Part shown: piece by piece, positions 14,471 to 22,283 of the stretch | Layout: each line of letters opens with the position of its first letter | How positions within the stretch are numbered: the first letter of the stretch is position 1 | DNA from: JBEIUO01 sp964549785 | GTDB lineage: Bacteria; Planctomycetota; Phycisphaerae; Phycisphaerales; UBA1924 | DNA length: 28,641 nucleotides | NCBI GenBank assembly: GCA_964549785.1 | Contig: CAZJXA010000014.1 | Span: 1 to 28,641, forward strand | Direction of reading: 5' to 3' | Notes under the pieces: generated by a model | Told to the model about the DNA's origin: nothing | Seen by the model: the letters and a program-made list of their open reading frames with translations, nothing else | Database searches by the model: none | Program-made: the position numbers and the translations under genes

Positions 14471-16422
14471 CGCATGATCTCCCCGCGTTCGTCGGAACGG
14501 ATGACCGTTTCCGTGAACGAGTTGGTTGAAACGTATCTGGCAAAGAACTGTTCGAGCACCGCGCCCAACAGGAACACACCCGACCCGGCGAAGAGGTTCT
14601 CGTCGAAGGTGCAGGTGACCTCAAGCCCGCGGGCAAAGGCCACCGCGCCGGTGGTCGGTACTCGGCGGGTGATGGGGGTGGTCTGGATCGAGCGCAGGCC
14701 CTCGATCTGCTTGCGGATCGCGGGTTCGCCGACGGCGCTGTAGAGCTTCATGAGGTCGCGGAGGGAGGCCGCGCCCTGCCGTTCGTCGGCCGACACTTCG
14801 CCATCGCCATCCATGTCCTCGTCGGTGAGGGAGAGGTAATTGAGCGAGAGATGGCTGACGAGCCGCCAAGAGGCGTCGCCGCTGCGTTTGCTGTCTTCGT
14901 TGTCCACATAACTGGCCTGCGGCGGAGTCGGCCCGGCCAGTGCACGGATGGCTTCGACCGGTGCCCCGATGTCCAACGTGAAGTCGGTCTTGCCCTTGTT
15001 GAGCGGCATATGGATGGGCATGTCGCGGTTCGTGCAGAGCGTTTCCACCGAGAGTTGCCGCAGGTCGGCGCTGAAGGGAGCGTTGCTCGCGTCCACCAGC
15101 GAAAGATAGACCTCGCTGCCGGCGTAACTGCTGCTGCGACCACCGGTGCGCTTCTCGTTCTCGCTGCGGACCCGGGGGACGCGGTTGACGGCGTAATACG
15201 CGGATCCGGCCCCGCCGTCGTCGGCGTCGAGATCGGTGGCGGAATAGAACGGGCGGAAGGTGCGCTCGTCACCACCCCGCGAGCCGAACCCGACGACGTT
15301 GTCGACCCGGTAGACCTCGAAATCCAGCGGACGCGTCCGGTCGGGAATGATCTGGAACTCGCTGGCCCGGTCCGAGATGAAGATGCGGTCGCAGCGCTTG
15401 GGGAAAAGGTTGACCGCCGGGCAGCAGTTGATCGCGAAATTCGACGAATCGACGGCGTTCTCGAGTTCGGGGTCTTCCTGCGAGAGAGAGAAAATCACGT
15501 CGATCTGTTGGCCGTCGCACCGCTGAAAAGCCGGGCCCAGGTCGGCCACTTTGGCGAACAGAAATCGCTGCGGGAAGGCGAAGTATTCATGCAGCAGCCG
15601 GTACCCCTGAAAACTCCGCGCATCGAAAGGAAGGATCGCCTCCTTGGCGGCGAACCCCACCCGCCGCATGGCCTCGGGGCCCGCGGAATACTGCCAGTTG
15701 CCGGGCTTATTCCCCACCGCGACCGGCCGCACCACGACCTGCCGCACGTGGCCGAAGAAGTGTTCGTAGAGGCGGTGCGGGATCGCGCCGGTGCCGCGGA
15801 GGAAAAACTGCAGGTCGTTCATGGCGACCTTCGAGAAGGGGAGCGACGCCGTGGTTTTGAGCCTGAGCCGGATGGCGGCCTTGGGAGCGGGCTGGCTGTT
15901 GCGGCCCGTGATGGGGATGACTTCACCGGTGCCCCACACCCGGTTGAGTTCGAGCACGCCGACATCGCGGGTGTAGTACCGGGCCTCGACGACCGTGATC
16001 GGCCAGAGCGTGGTTTCATGGCACGTCCGATACTCGCACGACGTCTCATCTTTCGCGGCGGTGCTGCGGAGCACCGCGCCGCGGGGAACACGGAAGCCGT
16101 CGGCCAGGCCGCCTTCGCCGGGATCGTGCTGAAATTGCACGACCATCATCGACGGCGTCGGCGCGAGGTAGTGCGGGTAGACGGTTTCGAGCAGGTTCTG
16201 CGTGAAGCGCGGAAACTCGGCGTCGAGTTTGAGTTGCACGCGGGCCGTGAGGAACGCGAAGCCTTCGAGAAGGCGCTCGACGTAGGGATCGACGCACTTG
16301 TCCTGGAGGTCGTCGAGGGCGAGACGGCCCGCGATCTTGGGGTATTCACGCGCGAACTCACGCGCGACCGTCTGCAGGTGCCGGAGTTCGCGGTCGTAGT
16401 AACGGAGGAGTCGTCGGTCCAT
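14434..16422 (-). CDS. tssF: T6SS baseplate protein TssF (ImpG/VasA)
   Basis: The 662-residue protein is the main wedge component of the T6SS baseplate and works with TssG and TssE. The N-terminus MDRRLLRYYDRELRHLQ with FAREYPKIAGRL is diagnostic. Other landmarks are DPYVERLLEGFAFLTARV (about 46-63) and YPHYLAPTPSM (82-92), followed by FRVPRGAVL. The C-terminal part carries LEVTCTFDENLFAGSGVFLLGAVLEQFFARYVSTNSFTE, another conserved block. Length is slightly above the usual 590-630 residues, partly because of an acidic DEDMDGDGEVSADERQG insertion that resembles a calcium-binding EF-hand loop. The gene overlaps tssG at its 3' end and is separated from tssE by 213 bases. Confidence 0.96.
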   Translation of the reverse strand: MDRRLLRYYDRELRHLQTVAREFAREYPKIAGRLALDDLQDKCVDPYVERLLEGFAFLTARVQLKLDAEFPRFTQNLLETVYPHYLAPTPSMMVVQFQHDPGEGGLADGFRVPRGAVLRSTAAKDETSCEYRTCHETTLWPITVVEARYYTRDVGVLELNRVWGTGEVIPITGRNSQPAPKAAIRLRLKTTASLPFSKVAMNDLQFFLRGTGAIPHRLYEHFFGHVRQVVVRPVAVGNKPGNWQYSAGPEAMRRVGFAAKEAILPFDARSFQGYRLLHEYFAFPQRFLFAKVADLGPAFQRCDGQQIDVIFSLSQEDPELENAVDSSNFAINCCPAVNLFPKRCDRIFISDRASEFQIIPDRTRPLDFEVYRVDNVVGFGSRGGDERTFRPFYSATDLDADDGGAGSAYYAVNRVPRVRSENEKRTGGRSSSYAGSEVYLSLVDASNAPFSADLRQLSVETLCTNRDMPIHMPLNKGKTDFTLDIGAPVEAIRALAGPTPPQASYVDNEDSKRSGDASWRLVSHLSLNYLSLTDEDMDGDGEVSADERQGAASLRDLMKLYSAVGEPAIRKQIEGLRSIQTTPITRRVPTTGAVAFARGLEVTCTFDENLFAGSGVFLLGAVLEQFFARYVSTNSFTETVIRSDERGEIMRWTVKVGQRPIL

Positions 16423-16462
16423 GCCGCGGGTGGGCCTTTCGCAGGAGCAAGAGACGGAGAAA

Positions 16463-16600
16463 TTACGTTTCGGGCATGTTGAGTTCTACGGAGCGGATCA
16501 GACGTAGCCGTCGCGCGAAGAGATGAACCGCATGGGCGAGGGGGAGGGCGAGCGAGTTGACCACGAGGTCTCGAACACTGTTAACTGGCCCCATGATCAT
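16463..16600 (-). CDS. Possible 45-residue small protein between tssE and tssF
   Basis: The tssE-tssF gap holds an uninterrupted frame of 45 codons ending in TAA at 16465-16463. It starts MIMGPVNSVRD. The second ATG (16594) has GGAG eight bases upstream, giving 43 residues. The middle (LVVNSLALPLAHAVHLFARR) could be an amphipathic or short membrane-associated helix, followed by basic RLRLIRSVE. Third-position GC is about 68 per cent (30 of 44 codons by my count), not far from what a real gene here would show. No family is recognised. It could be a small T6SS accessory protein, or chance. Confidence 0.4.
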   Translation of the reverse strand: MIMGPVNSVRDLVVNSLALPLAHAVHLFARRLRLIRSVELNMPET

Positions 16601-16635
16601 CTCTCCGTCTCTCGGTCTCGCCGTCTTTTCCTTCC

Positions 16636-17142
16636 TCAGGCCCCGCCTTCCTTCACTTCGCTACGGCCCGTTTCGAGATCGACCTCGGTTCGCACCAGCA
16701 GCGCTTCAGGCATGGGCAAGGGACACAGGTCACCGGAAATCTCGAACTGGACGCGGTTGTGGCCGCCGGAAGCCTCATCAGAGCGTCCGGCCGCGACGGC
16801 GAGCGTCTTCCGCATGATCCGGGGCTCGAAATTCGCAATGGCGTCGAACACCATCTGTTCCATGCGGCCGGCCCGGATGCCGGAAATGGTGAGGCCGGTC
16901 AAGTCGGGCAGGCCGTAGTTCAGCACGCTCTTGTCGACCAGCGGGAACTCGTGGATCTCGTCGTCCAGCGGGCGGGCGGGGGCGTTGAGCAGCCATCCGA
17001 GATCGCGGAGAACGGCCTGACGCAGAAACCGCATCGACATCACACGGCGGTCGCGGCTCTCCATTTTTTTGTCGGGCTCGTCGTCGGTCAGCCGGTCGAG
17101 CAAGGCCGGTTGAAGCCGCTCAGACGTTGTCAGCTCAGCCAT
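16636..17142 (-). CDS. tssE: T6SS baseplate protein TssE (gp25-like)
   Basis: TssE is the gp25-like protein that joins the baseplate wedge to the first sheath ring. The 168-residue product has the family blocks HEFPLVDKSVLNYGLPDLTG (64-83) and AIANFEPRIMRKTLAV (101-116), and an N-terminal half beginning LQPALLDRLTDDEPD. The ATG at 17142 overlaps the tagJ stop by eight bases, so the two are translationally coupled. Length is typical. The gene is followed by 213 bases before tssF, partly filled by a short open frame. Confidence 0.94.
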   Translation of the reverse strand: MAELTTSERLQPALLDRLTDDEPDKKMESRDRRVMSMRFLRQAVLRDLGWLLNAPARPLDDEIHEFPLVDKSVLNYGLPDLTGLTISGIRAGRMEQMVFDAIANFEPRIMRKTLAVAAGRSDEASGGHNRVQFEISGDLCPLPMPEALLVRTEVDLETGRSEVKEGGA

Positions 17143-18097
17143 GGGTGTTGTTCTCCGTCGTGGCGGCGGCCGCCGAACCCGCAGGCGGGTGGGTGCCCGA
17201 TCGCGTCTGATCCATCGCCTGCATCGCGGCCTTCACTTTCTCCGCCGCCTCGCGGTCGGAGGGGAACTGCGCCTCGCCCTCGCCCAGCGTGATGGTCTTG
17301 ATCCCCAAAATCCCGTACTCACCGCTCTCGGTCGCGAAGAGACGCTGCCCTACAGGAAGGTCGCTGCCGGCGGCATCGGCGCGCCATTCGGTCGACCGCG
17401 ACATCAGGAGCGGTCCTTCGCGAGAATTCTCGGTGGTTCGCGGGTAGCGAACCGGAACCAGCCCGTGCCCGGTGGCGCCCGTCGTCCACAAAAACTCGGC
17501 GTGGGCCCAGATGATGTCCCGCAGATCGGTGGGCGGATCGAAACGAACCGCGCGGATTCGGTCCCACGGGATCCAGTAATACTTCCCCCCCACCATCGAT
17601 TCGAGCATGGGACCCAGGCGAGGATCGGCGTCCGCGATCCACTCAAATGCCGTGGTTTCGGGGCCGGTCGCCGTGGGGGTGAACTTGATGCTGCCCGGAG
17701 AGGCCGGAGCCTCGTCCATCGCTTCGGCCCGCAACGCGGCGGCGGCCTCGGTCTGGCCTTGTCCATCGAGCGTGAGCGCGGCGATCATCTTCTGAACCCA
17801 CGGCTCGGGCTCGCCCAACAGGAGAGGGGTGCGCTTGCCGCGAAAGACGTCGTTGCGGTAGCCTTCGCCGAGGATCGCCTGGCGGCACACCTGGGCCATG
17901 ATGTTGGCCTCGGGGTTCATTTTCGCGGCCACCTCGAGTTGGGCGGAGGCTCGCTCCCACCGACCCAGGACCGAGAGAACCTGGAAAAGAAAAACGCGGA
18001 GTTTGAAGTCGCCGGGAGCGGATCGCACCTGGGCTTCAAGCGCGGCGAGACTCTCCTCGACCTTGGCTTCTTTGATCAACGTTTCGGCGGTGGTCAT
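17135..18097 (-). CDS. tagJ: T6SS accessory protein TagJ (ImpE family)
   Basis: The 320-residue protein matches the ImpE/TagJ family. TagJ proteins bind the sheath protein TssB and are thought to help ClpV recycling. The N-terminal 130 residues form TPR-like helices (SLAALEAQVRSAPGDFKLRVFLFQVLSVLGRWERA, AQLEVAAKMNPEA). The C-terminal part carries FEWIADADPRLGPMLESMVGGKYYWIPWDRI and SEYGILGIKTITLGE-like GEYGILGIKTITLGEGE, both hallmarks. The last 45 residues (Ala/Thr/Gly-rich) extend past the usual end. The ATG at 18097 is the natural start; an upstream open extension crosses the hcp terminator and gene and is discarded. No strong ribosome binding site is seen. The gene overlaps tssE by eight bases. 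Confidence 0.92.
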   Translation of the reverse strand: MTTAETLIKEAKVEESLAALEAQVRSAPGDFKLRVFLFQVLSVLGRWERASAQLEVAAKMNPEANIMAQVCRQAILGEGYRNDVFRGKRTPLLLGEPEPWVQKMIAALTLDGQGQTEAAAALRAEAMDEAPASPGSIKFTPTATGPETTAFEWIADADPRLGPMLESMVGGKYYWIPWDRIRAVRFDPPTDLRDIIWAHAEFLWTTGATGHGLVPVRYPRTTENSREGPLLMSRSTEWRADAAGSDLPVGQRLFATESGEYGILGIKTITLGEGEAQFPSDREAAEKVKAAMQAMDQTRSGTHPPAGSAAAATTENNTHG

Positions 18098-18280
18098 GGT
18101 GGCGTTTCGAGGGGTTGCGGATGGGGCGCGGGACCAGGAAGGGCCGGGAGTGTACCCGAAATTGCGAACCGCGGCGTGGAATCGCGAACCGAGAAGGCTG
18201 CCGTTCCGTGGTCTGTGGGCGGGAGCCGGAGAATGGACAGGCCGTTCAAGCGGCCCGCCGGGGTACCGTCCAAACCCCGC

Positions 18281-18317
18281 AAAAGCGACCGCACCCGGAC
18301 GAAGCCGGGCGCGGTCG
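18281..18317 (-). terminator. Rho-independent terminator after the main hcp
   Basis: Reading the minus strand after the hcp stop, CGACCGC and GCGGTCG (7 bp) plus CCGGG/CCCGG (5 bp), separated by one mismatch, pair around a 6-base loop. Four T residues follow (A-run 18281-18284 on the plus strand). A second, smaller hairpin (CGGTCG-TCTC-CGACCG) sits at 18335-18350, just after the stop. Termination here would let Hcp be made in excess over tagJ-tssEFG. Confidence 0.7.
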
Positions 18318-18363
18318 GGAACTTTGGATTCGTCCGGTCGTCTCCGACCGAAGCAACGATCAC

Positions 18364-18855
18364 TTAGGCAACGACGTTGGTCTTCATGTTCCAACCGCCG
18401 TGCACGGGGCCGCCCAAGGGCTTGCCGTCGGGGCCCTGGCCCTGGTAGTCGATCTCGCACTTGGTGAAGCCGAGGGTGATCTGCTCCTTGGGGACTTCCG
18501 AGCCCTGCGAGTTGCCACCGGTGGTGACGCCGGTGATGATCACGTCGGTGAACTTGTACTTGAGGAACTCGACCGGCGTTCCACCGGCCTTGCGGCAGGT
18601 GAAGAGGGCGCTGGCGATGTGCTCGCCCGTGCAGCACTTCATGAACAGGACGGGGGACGATTTATCGGTAATCTTGCTGAACGAGAAATCGTTGACCTGG
18701 GCTTTCCCCGAACCCGCGCCCGTGCCGGAGGAGGACGAGCCGGTCTGAGCCACGCCCCACGAGAAGGAGAAGACTTCGATTTCACCCTTGTGCTTGCTGT
18801 CGTCCGACTCGCCGGTGATGGTATCGATCTTGATGAATGCGTCGAAAAGGCCCAT
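18364..18855 (-). CDS. hcp: T6SS tube protein Hcp (TssD), main copy
   Basis: Hcp hexamers stack into the inner tube and are expelled on firing. The 163-residue product starts MGLFDAFIKIDTITGESDDSKHKGEIEVFSFSWG-like (key residues: DAF-K-D-I-GES, EIEV-SFSWG) and continues with FSFSKITDKSSPVLF, CCTGEHIASALFTCRKAGG and FLKYKFTDVIITG, all typical of the family. A Ser/Gly/Thr-rich loop at about 38-50 is expected of the extended loop region. AAGGAG lies six bases before the ATG, the strongest ribosome binding site in the locus, which fits high expression. The gene stands alone: 269 bases upstream hold a perfect inverted repeat and a terminator follows. Confidence 0.97.
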   Translation of the reverse strand: MGLFDAFIKIDTITGESDDSKHKGEIEVFSFSWGVAQTGSSSSGTGAGSGKAQVNDFSFSKITDKSSPVLFMKCCTGEHIASALFTCRKAGGTPVEFLKYKFTDVIITGVTTGGNSQGSEVPKEQITLGFTKCEIDYQGQGPDGKPLGGPVHGGWNMKTNVVA

Positions 18856-18932
18856 GTGAAACTCCTTGAAAACTGGTTCGCGGCCGTCGTTGGATCACCC
18901 GTCCGTCTAGCAACTCCGCCAAAGGGCTGGTG

Positions 18933-18962
18933 ATCGCAACACGTGCCGTCTCATGTTGCGAT
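18933..18962. promoter_or_regulatory. Inverted repeat ahead of the main hcp (candidate operator)
   Basis: ATCGCAACA and TGTTGCGAT form a perfect 9-bp inverted repeat with a 12-base spacer, about 77 bases before the hcp start. No T-run follows on the minus strand, so it is less likely to be the terminator of the upstream hcp copy. It could bind a dimeric regulator. No -10/-35 pair is convincing. Confidence 0.4.
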
Positions 18963-19124
18963 GTTGGGCTCTTCGCGGACCGGTAGAAAGGCGTTTCCGC
19001 GGCTTATCGGCGCGCTTTCAGGCTTGGAATTTCAACGGAAGTTCACGGTGTTTCGAACAAAATCCTGACAAACCCGTTCGAGAGCCGGGGCTTCCGTTAC
19101 TTCATGGCTTTTAGCGGCACTCGT

Positions 19125-19613
19125 TCACCCCCCGGCAAACACATTGTGAGTGACCGAAATCGGCCCGGTCGATTTCGCCCCGTCCGCTGCTTGCTGGTGA
19201 TAAGTCACGGTAAACTTGCCAAAGGTGAGGCTGACCGATTCAACCAGAACACCGTCGCTCCCCGCCGCCGAAATGTCCCAAGAGGCGACCGAGACCTTCT
19301 CGAACAAAATCTCCAAATACTTCAGTGGCTTGCCGTTCGAACCGGCCTTGCGAACGGTCAGCATCGCTTTTACGGGGGACCTGGGTGCTGCCACCGCCTG
19401 AAGGAGCGGCGCGGACGCCCGATCCGTCAGTTTCGTGAACGTGAAATTCTGAACTTGGCAATCGCCCCGCCGCGACTGTTCTCCCGAAGACGCACCATAA
19501 GGAGCCGATGCACCCCAAGAAAATCCAAGGATCTCGATCTGCTCGAACAGTTCAAGATCCTGGGCCTCCCCCTTGATGCCATCAAACTTCAGAAACGCAT
19601 CCAAATGTGCCAC
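19125..19613 (-). CDS. Second, divergent Hcp-like tube protein
   Basis: The 162-residue product is a clear Hcp homologue but diverges from the main copy over most of its length. It keeps LDAFLKFDGIKGEAQD, IEILGFSWGAS, FTFTKLTDRASAPLLQAVA, TVRKAG and LKYLEILFEKVSVASW. It starts at a GTG with AAGGAGG six bases upstream, a very strong site, so it should be translated well. It lies 133 bases after tssC. Two Hcp variants may form mixed tubes, carry different small effectors in the lumen, or be expressed under different conditions. The choice among these is inference. Confidence 0.93.
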   Translation of the reverse strand: MAHLDAFLKFDGIKGEAQDLELFEQIEILGFSWGASAPYGASSGEQSRRGDCQVQNFTFTKLTDRASAPLLQAVAAPRSPVKAMLTVRKAGSNGKPLKYLEILFEKVSVASWDISAAGSDGVLVESVSLTFGKFTVTYHQQAADGAKSTGPISVTHNVFAGG

Positions 19614-19746
19614 GGCCGGCCTCCTTCAAACCACCGGTCAGTGAACCCTCGCCTGGGGGGTCTGTCGCTAAAGAAACCCGCCCACGACGCCACCCTTCGC
19701 CGCCATCGGGCGAACGTTCCTCAGCGACTGCGGCGCAACTGACTTT

Positions 19747-21240
19747 TCAGCCCTTCTTGGCCGAGGGCAGTTTCGAGACCAGCCGGAGTGAGACCGTGAG
19801 ACCTTCCAACTGATAGTGGGGCTTGAGGAAGAACTTGGACGTGTAATACCCCGGATTGCCGGGGATTTCTTCCACGACCACTTCCGCCGCGGCGAGCGGG
19901 CGGCGGGCCTTGGTGTCCTCCGAAGAGTTATCGGGGTCGCCGTCGACGTATTCACGGAGCCAGTTGTTGAGGTCTTCGGCCATGCTCTTGGCGGAGGCGT
20001 AGGAGCCGATTTTGTCACGCACCATGCACTTGAGGAAGTGGGCGATGCGGCAGGTGGCGAAGAGGTAGGGCAGGCGTGCCCCCAGGTTGGCGTTGGCCGT
20101 GGCGTCGGCGTCGGAATAGGCGGCGGGCTTGTGGGCCGATTGAGCGCCGACAAACACGGCGTAATCCGTATTCTTCCAGTGCGAGAGCGGCATGAAACCG
20201 TTTCTCGCGAGTTCGGCCTCGCGCCGATCGGTGATCGCGATTTCGGTGGGGCACTTCTGATCGACGCCGCCGTCGTCGGTGGGGAAGGTGTGGCAGGGAA
20301 GGCCCTCGACCATGCCGCCGGACTCAACGCCGCGGATGCGGCTGCACCACCCGTAGAGTTTGAAGGCGCGGGTGATATTGACGGCCATGCCGTACGCGGC
20401 GTTGGCCCAGGCGTAGTTGTCGTGCTTGCCGCCCTCGGTCTCTTCCTCGAACGCGAACTCCTCGACCGGGCTGGTCTTGGCACCGTAGGGCAAACGGCCC
20501 AACATGCGGGGCATGGCCAGCCCGACGTACTTGGAGTCGTCGCTCTCGCGGAAACTTCGCCACGGCGCGTACTCGGGCCCTTGGAAAATCTTGGTGAGAT
20601 CGCGGGGGTTGGAGAGTTCCTGCCACGATTCCATGTTGAACAGGCTGGGCGAGGGGGCCGTGATGAAAGGGGCGTGGGCCGCCGCGGCGATCTGGCTCAT
20701 GCCCGCGAGCATCTCGACGTCCGGGGGGGTGTGATCGAAGTAATAATCGCCCAGGAGCGCTCCGTAGGGTTCGCCGCCGGGCATGCCGAACTCGTTCTCG
20801 TAGAGCTTCTTGAAGAGGGGACTCTGATCCCAGAGCGTGCCCTTGAACTTGCCGATGGTTTTGCTGAGGTCTTTCTTCGAGATGTTGAAGACCTTGATTT
20901 TCAGGGTCTCGTCGGTCTCGGTGTTGTTGACCAGGAACGACAGCCCCCGCCACGACGACTCCAACGCTTGAAAGTCGGGATGGTGGATGATGGCGTTCAC
21001 CTGCTCGGTCAGTTTCTTGTCGATCGCGGCGATCATGGCCTCGATCGATTTGACGGCGTCGTCGGAGATTGTGCTCACGCCTTCGAGAGCCTGCGCGGCG
21101 AGGGTCTTGACGGCCGACTCGATGGCCTCCTTCGCGCCCGAGGTCTTGGGCTTGAACTCCTTCTGGAGAAGAGATTCGAGTTCATTGCCCTCGAACTGAA
21201 TGCCGGTAAGGCCTTGAGACTGCGTGTTGGTTTCGGACAT
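19747..21240 (-). CDS. tssC: T6SS sheath large subunit TssC (VipB)
   Basis: The 497-residue protein pairs with TssB to build the contractile sheath. Family blocks are plain: IIHHPDFQALESSWRGLSFLV, FGMPGGEPYGALLGDYYFDH, SPSLFNMESWQEL, FRESDDSKYVGLAMPRMLGRLPYG, FEEETEG, WANAAYGMA, RIRGVESGGMVEGLP, and near the end CRIAHFLKCMVRDKIGS and LVSKLPSAKKG. The ATG at 21240 follows AGGAAG and starts MSETNTQSQG. An open extension to 21372 is upstream noise. The sequence has the normal length and both domains. It lies 155 bases after tssB in the same direction. Confidence 0.97.
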   Translation of the reverse strand: MSETNTQSQGLTGIQFEGNELESLLQKEFKPKTSGAKEAIESAVKTLAAQALEGVSTISDDAVKSIEAMIAAIDKKLTEQVNAIIHHPDFQALESSWRGLSFLVNNTETDETLKIKVFNISKKDLSKTIGKFKGTLWDQSPLFKKLYENEFGMPGGEPYGALLGDYYFDHTPPDVEMLAGMSQIAAAAHAPFITAPSPSLFNMESWQELSNPRDLTKIFQGPEYAPWRSFRESDDSKYVGLAMPRMLGRLPYGAKTSPVEEFAFEEETEGGKHDNYAWANAAYGMAVNITRAFKLYGWCSRIRGVESGGMVEGLPCHTFPTDDGGVDQKCPTEIAITDRREAELARNGFMPLSHWKNTDYAVFVGAQSAHKPAAYSDADATANANLGARLPYLFATCRIAHFLKCMVRDKIGSYASAKSMAEDLNNWLREYVDGDPDNSSEDTKARRPLAAAEVVVEEIPGNPGYYTSKFFLKPHYQLEGLTVSLRLVSKLPSAKKG

Positions 21241-21395
21241 CGCTTCTTCCTGTTCAATCGACCCGTCGGAACGGGGGTCGGCTAGGGAGTCAAAGGGGGC
21301 ACGATTAGTGAGGCGGGACACAGGCAACTCATAGGCAAATGGGCCCATGCCGCCTCCGAAAGTGACGGGCAAGGGATGCCCGTGCCACGACGGGT

Positions 21396-21896
21396 TCAGG
21401 CCGGAGGCTTGGGGGCCGAGGCGAGGCTCTTCATGAGTTCGGGATCGTTCATCAACTTCCCGACCAACTGCTCGGCCCCGGACTTCCCGTCCATGTACGT
21501 GAGAAGGTTCGCCAGTTGGGTGCGGGCCTCAAGCAGTTTACGGAGCGGTTCGACGCGCTGCGCGACCGCGGCGGGCGAAAAATCGGCCATGCTCTCGAAG
21601 GTGATATCGACGGCGACGTTGCCCTCATTCGTCAGTTTATTGGGAACGTTGAAGGCCACGCGGGGCTTCATGCTCTTGAGACGGTCGTCGAAGTTATCGA
21701 CGTCGACCTCCATGAACTTGCGATCGGCGACCGGGGCCAGCGCTTCGGCGGGCTTTCCCGAGAGGTCGGCCATCACGCCCATCACAAACGGCAGACTGAT
21801 CTTCTTCTTCGCGCCGTACAACTCGAGGTCGTACTCGATCTGAACACGGGGGGCTCGGTTGCGGGCGATGAATTTCTGGCTGCTGGCTTTGGCCAT
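21396..21896 (-). CDS. tssB: T6SS sheath small subunit TssB (VipA)
   Basis: The 166-residue protein is the small sheath subunit and the usual contact for ClpV and TagJ. It shows SQKFIARNRAPRVQIEYDLE, LPFVMGVMADLSGKP, FMEVDVDNFDDRLKSMKPRV and the AFNVPNKL block, followed by MADFSPAAVAQRVEPLRKLLEAR and a LLTYMDGK motif. The ATG at 21896 has GAGAGG upstream. Length is normal. It is first of the tssB-tssC-hcp group, with a 387-base spacer ahead that includes an inverted repeat, so a promoter probably lies there. Confidence 0.97.
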   Translation of the reverse strand: MAKASSQKFIARNRAPRVQIEYDLELYGAKKKISLPFVMGVMADLSGKPAEALAPVADRKFMEVDVDNFDDRLKSMKPRVAFNVPNKLTNEGNVAVDITFESMADFSPAAVAQRVEPLRKLLEARTQLANLLTYMDGKSGAEQLVGKLMNDPELMKSLASAPKPPA

Positions 21897-22283
21897 TGGT
21901 GGTACCTCTCTGACGTAAGGCTGCTAGGGGTGCGGACGACCGCGATTGCTCGACAGGCTTCTATAGCATACACAATCGCGGCACGATTCGGGAACCAAGA
22001 GTCACAGGATAGCAGAAAACCGGACTTTCGAAAGGGCGGAGCCGAAAAGGGTTGGGGTTGGATCGAGAGTGATTCTCGGCGTAGGCCGAAAGGCTGGAAG
22101 GACCCGACCACACCGGCGTGGAGTGCCGCTCACAGCAGCAGACAAGTTATGGGACGTTGCCTCGGCCTCGGCGGCTGGCGGTCTTGACATCATCGGATTT
22201 CCGCCATGGATGTCCTGCCACTGAGAAAGGTAGCCCAGCCGCTCTTTGGCGCGCGGTGGATCTTTGAACGGCGAAGGTTGACG
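21897..22283. other. tssA-tssB spacer, probable promoter region
   Basis: No supported gene is seen in these 387 bases. On the minus strand the best weak promoter-like pair is TTCCCG, an 18-base spacer, then TATGCT (21965-21970 on the plus strand as AGCATA). It matches the sigma-70 consensus only partly. The TATGCT lies inside the spacer of the inverted repeat annotated at 21940-21981, which would suit a repressor site. Confidence in the promoter itself is low. Confidence 0.35.
21940..21981. promoter_or_regulatory. Inverted repeat ahead of tssB (candidate operator)
   Basis: CCGCGATTG (21940-21948) and CAATCGCGG (21973-21981) are a perfect 9-bp inverted repeat with a 24-base spacer, starting 44 bases before the tssB ATG. 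The spacer contains an A/T-rich CTATAGCATACA tract. The layout suits a dimeric DNA-binding regulator over the -10 region. It is seen once in this form; the hcp repeat shares only ATCGC. Confidence 0.45.

Noticed and set aside
17135..18637. 500-codon minus-strand frame combining tagJ with sequence under hcp
   Set aside because: The N-terminal 180 codons read through the hcp terminator and out of frame under hcp. The family start MTTAETLIKEAK at 18097 is the real one.
19816..21285. 489-codon plus-strand open frame opposite tssC
   Set aside because: Gly/Val/Leu/Arg-rich mirror translation with no recognisable domain; tssC is certain.
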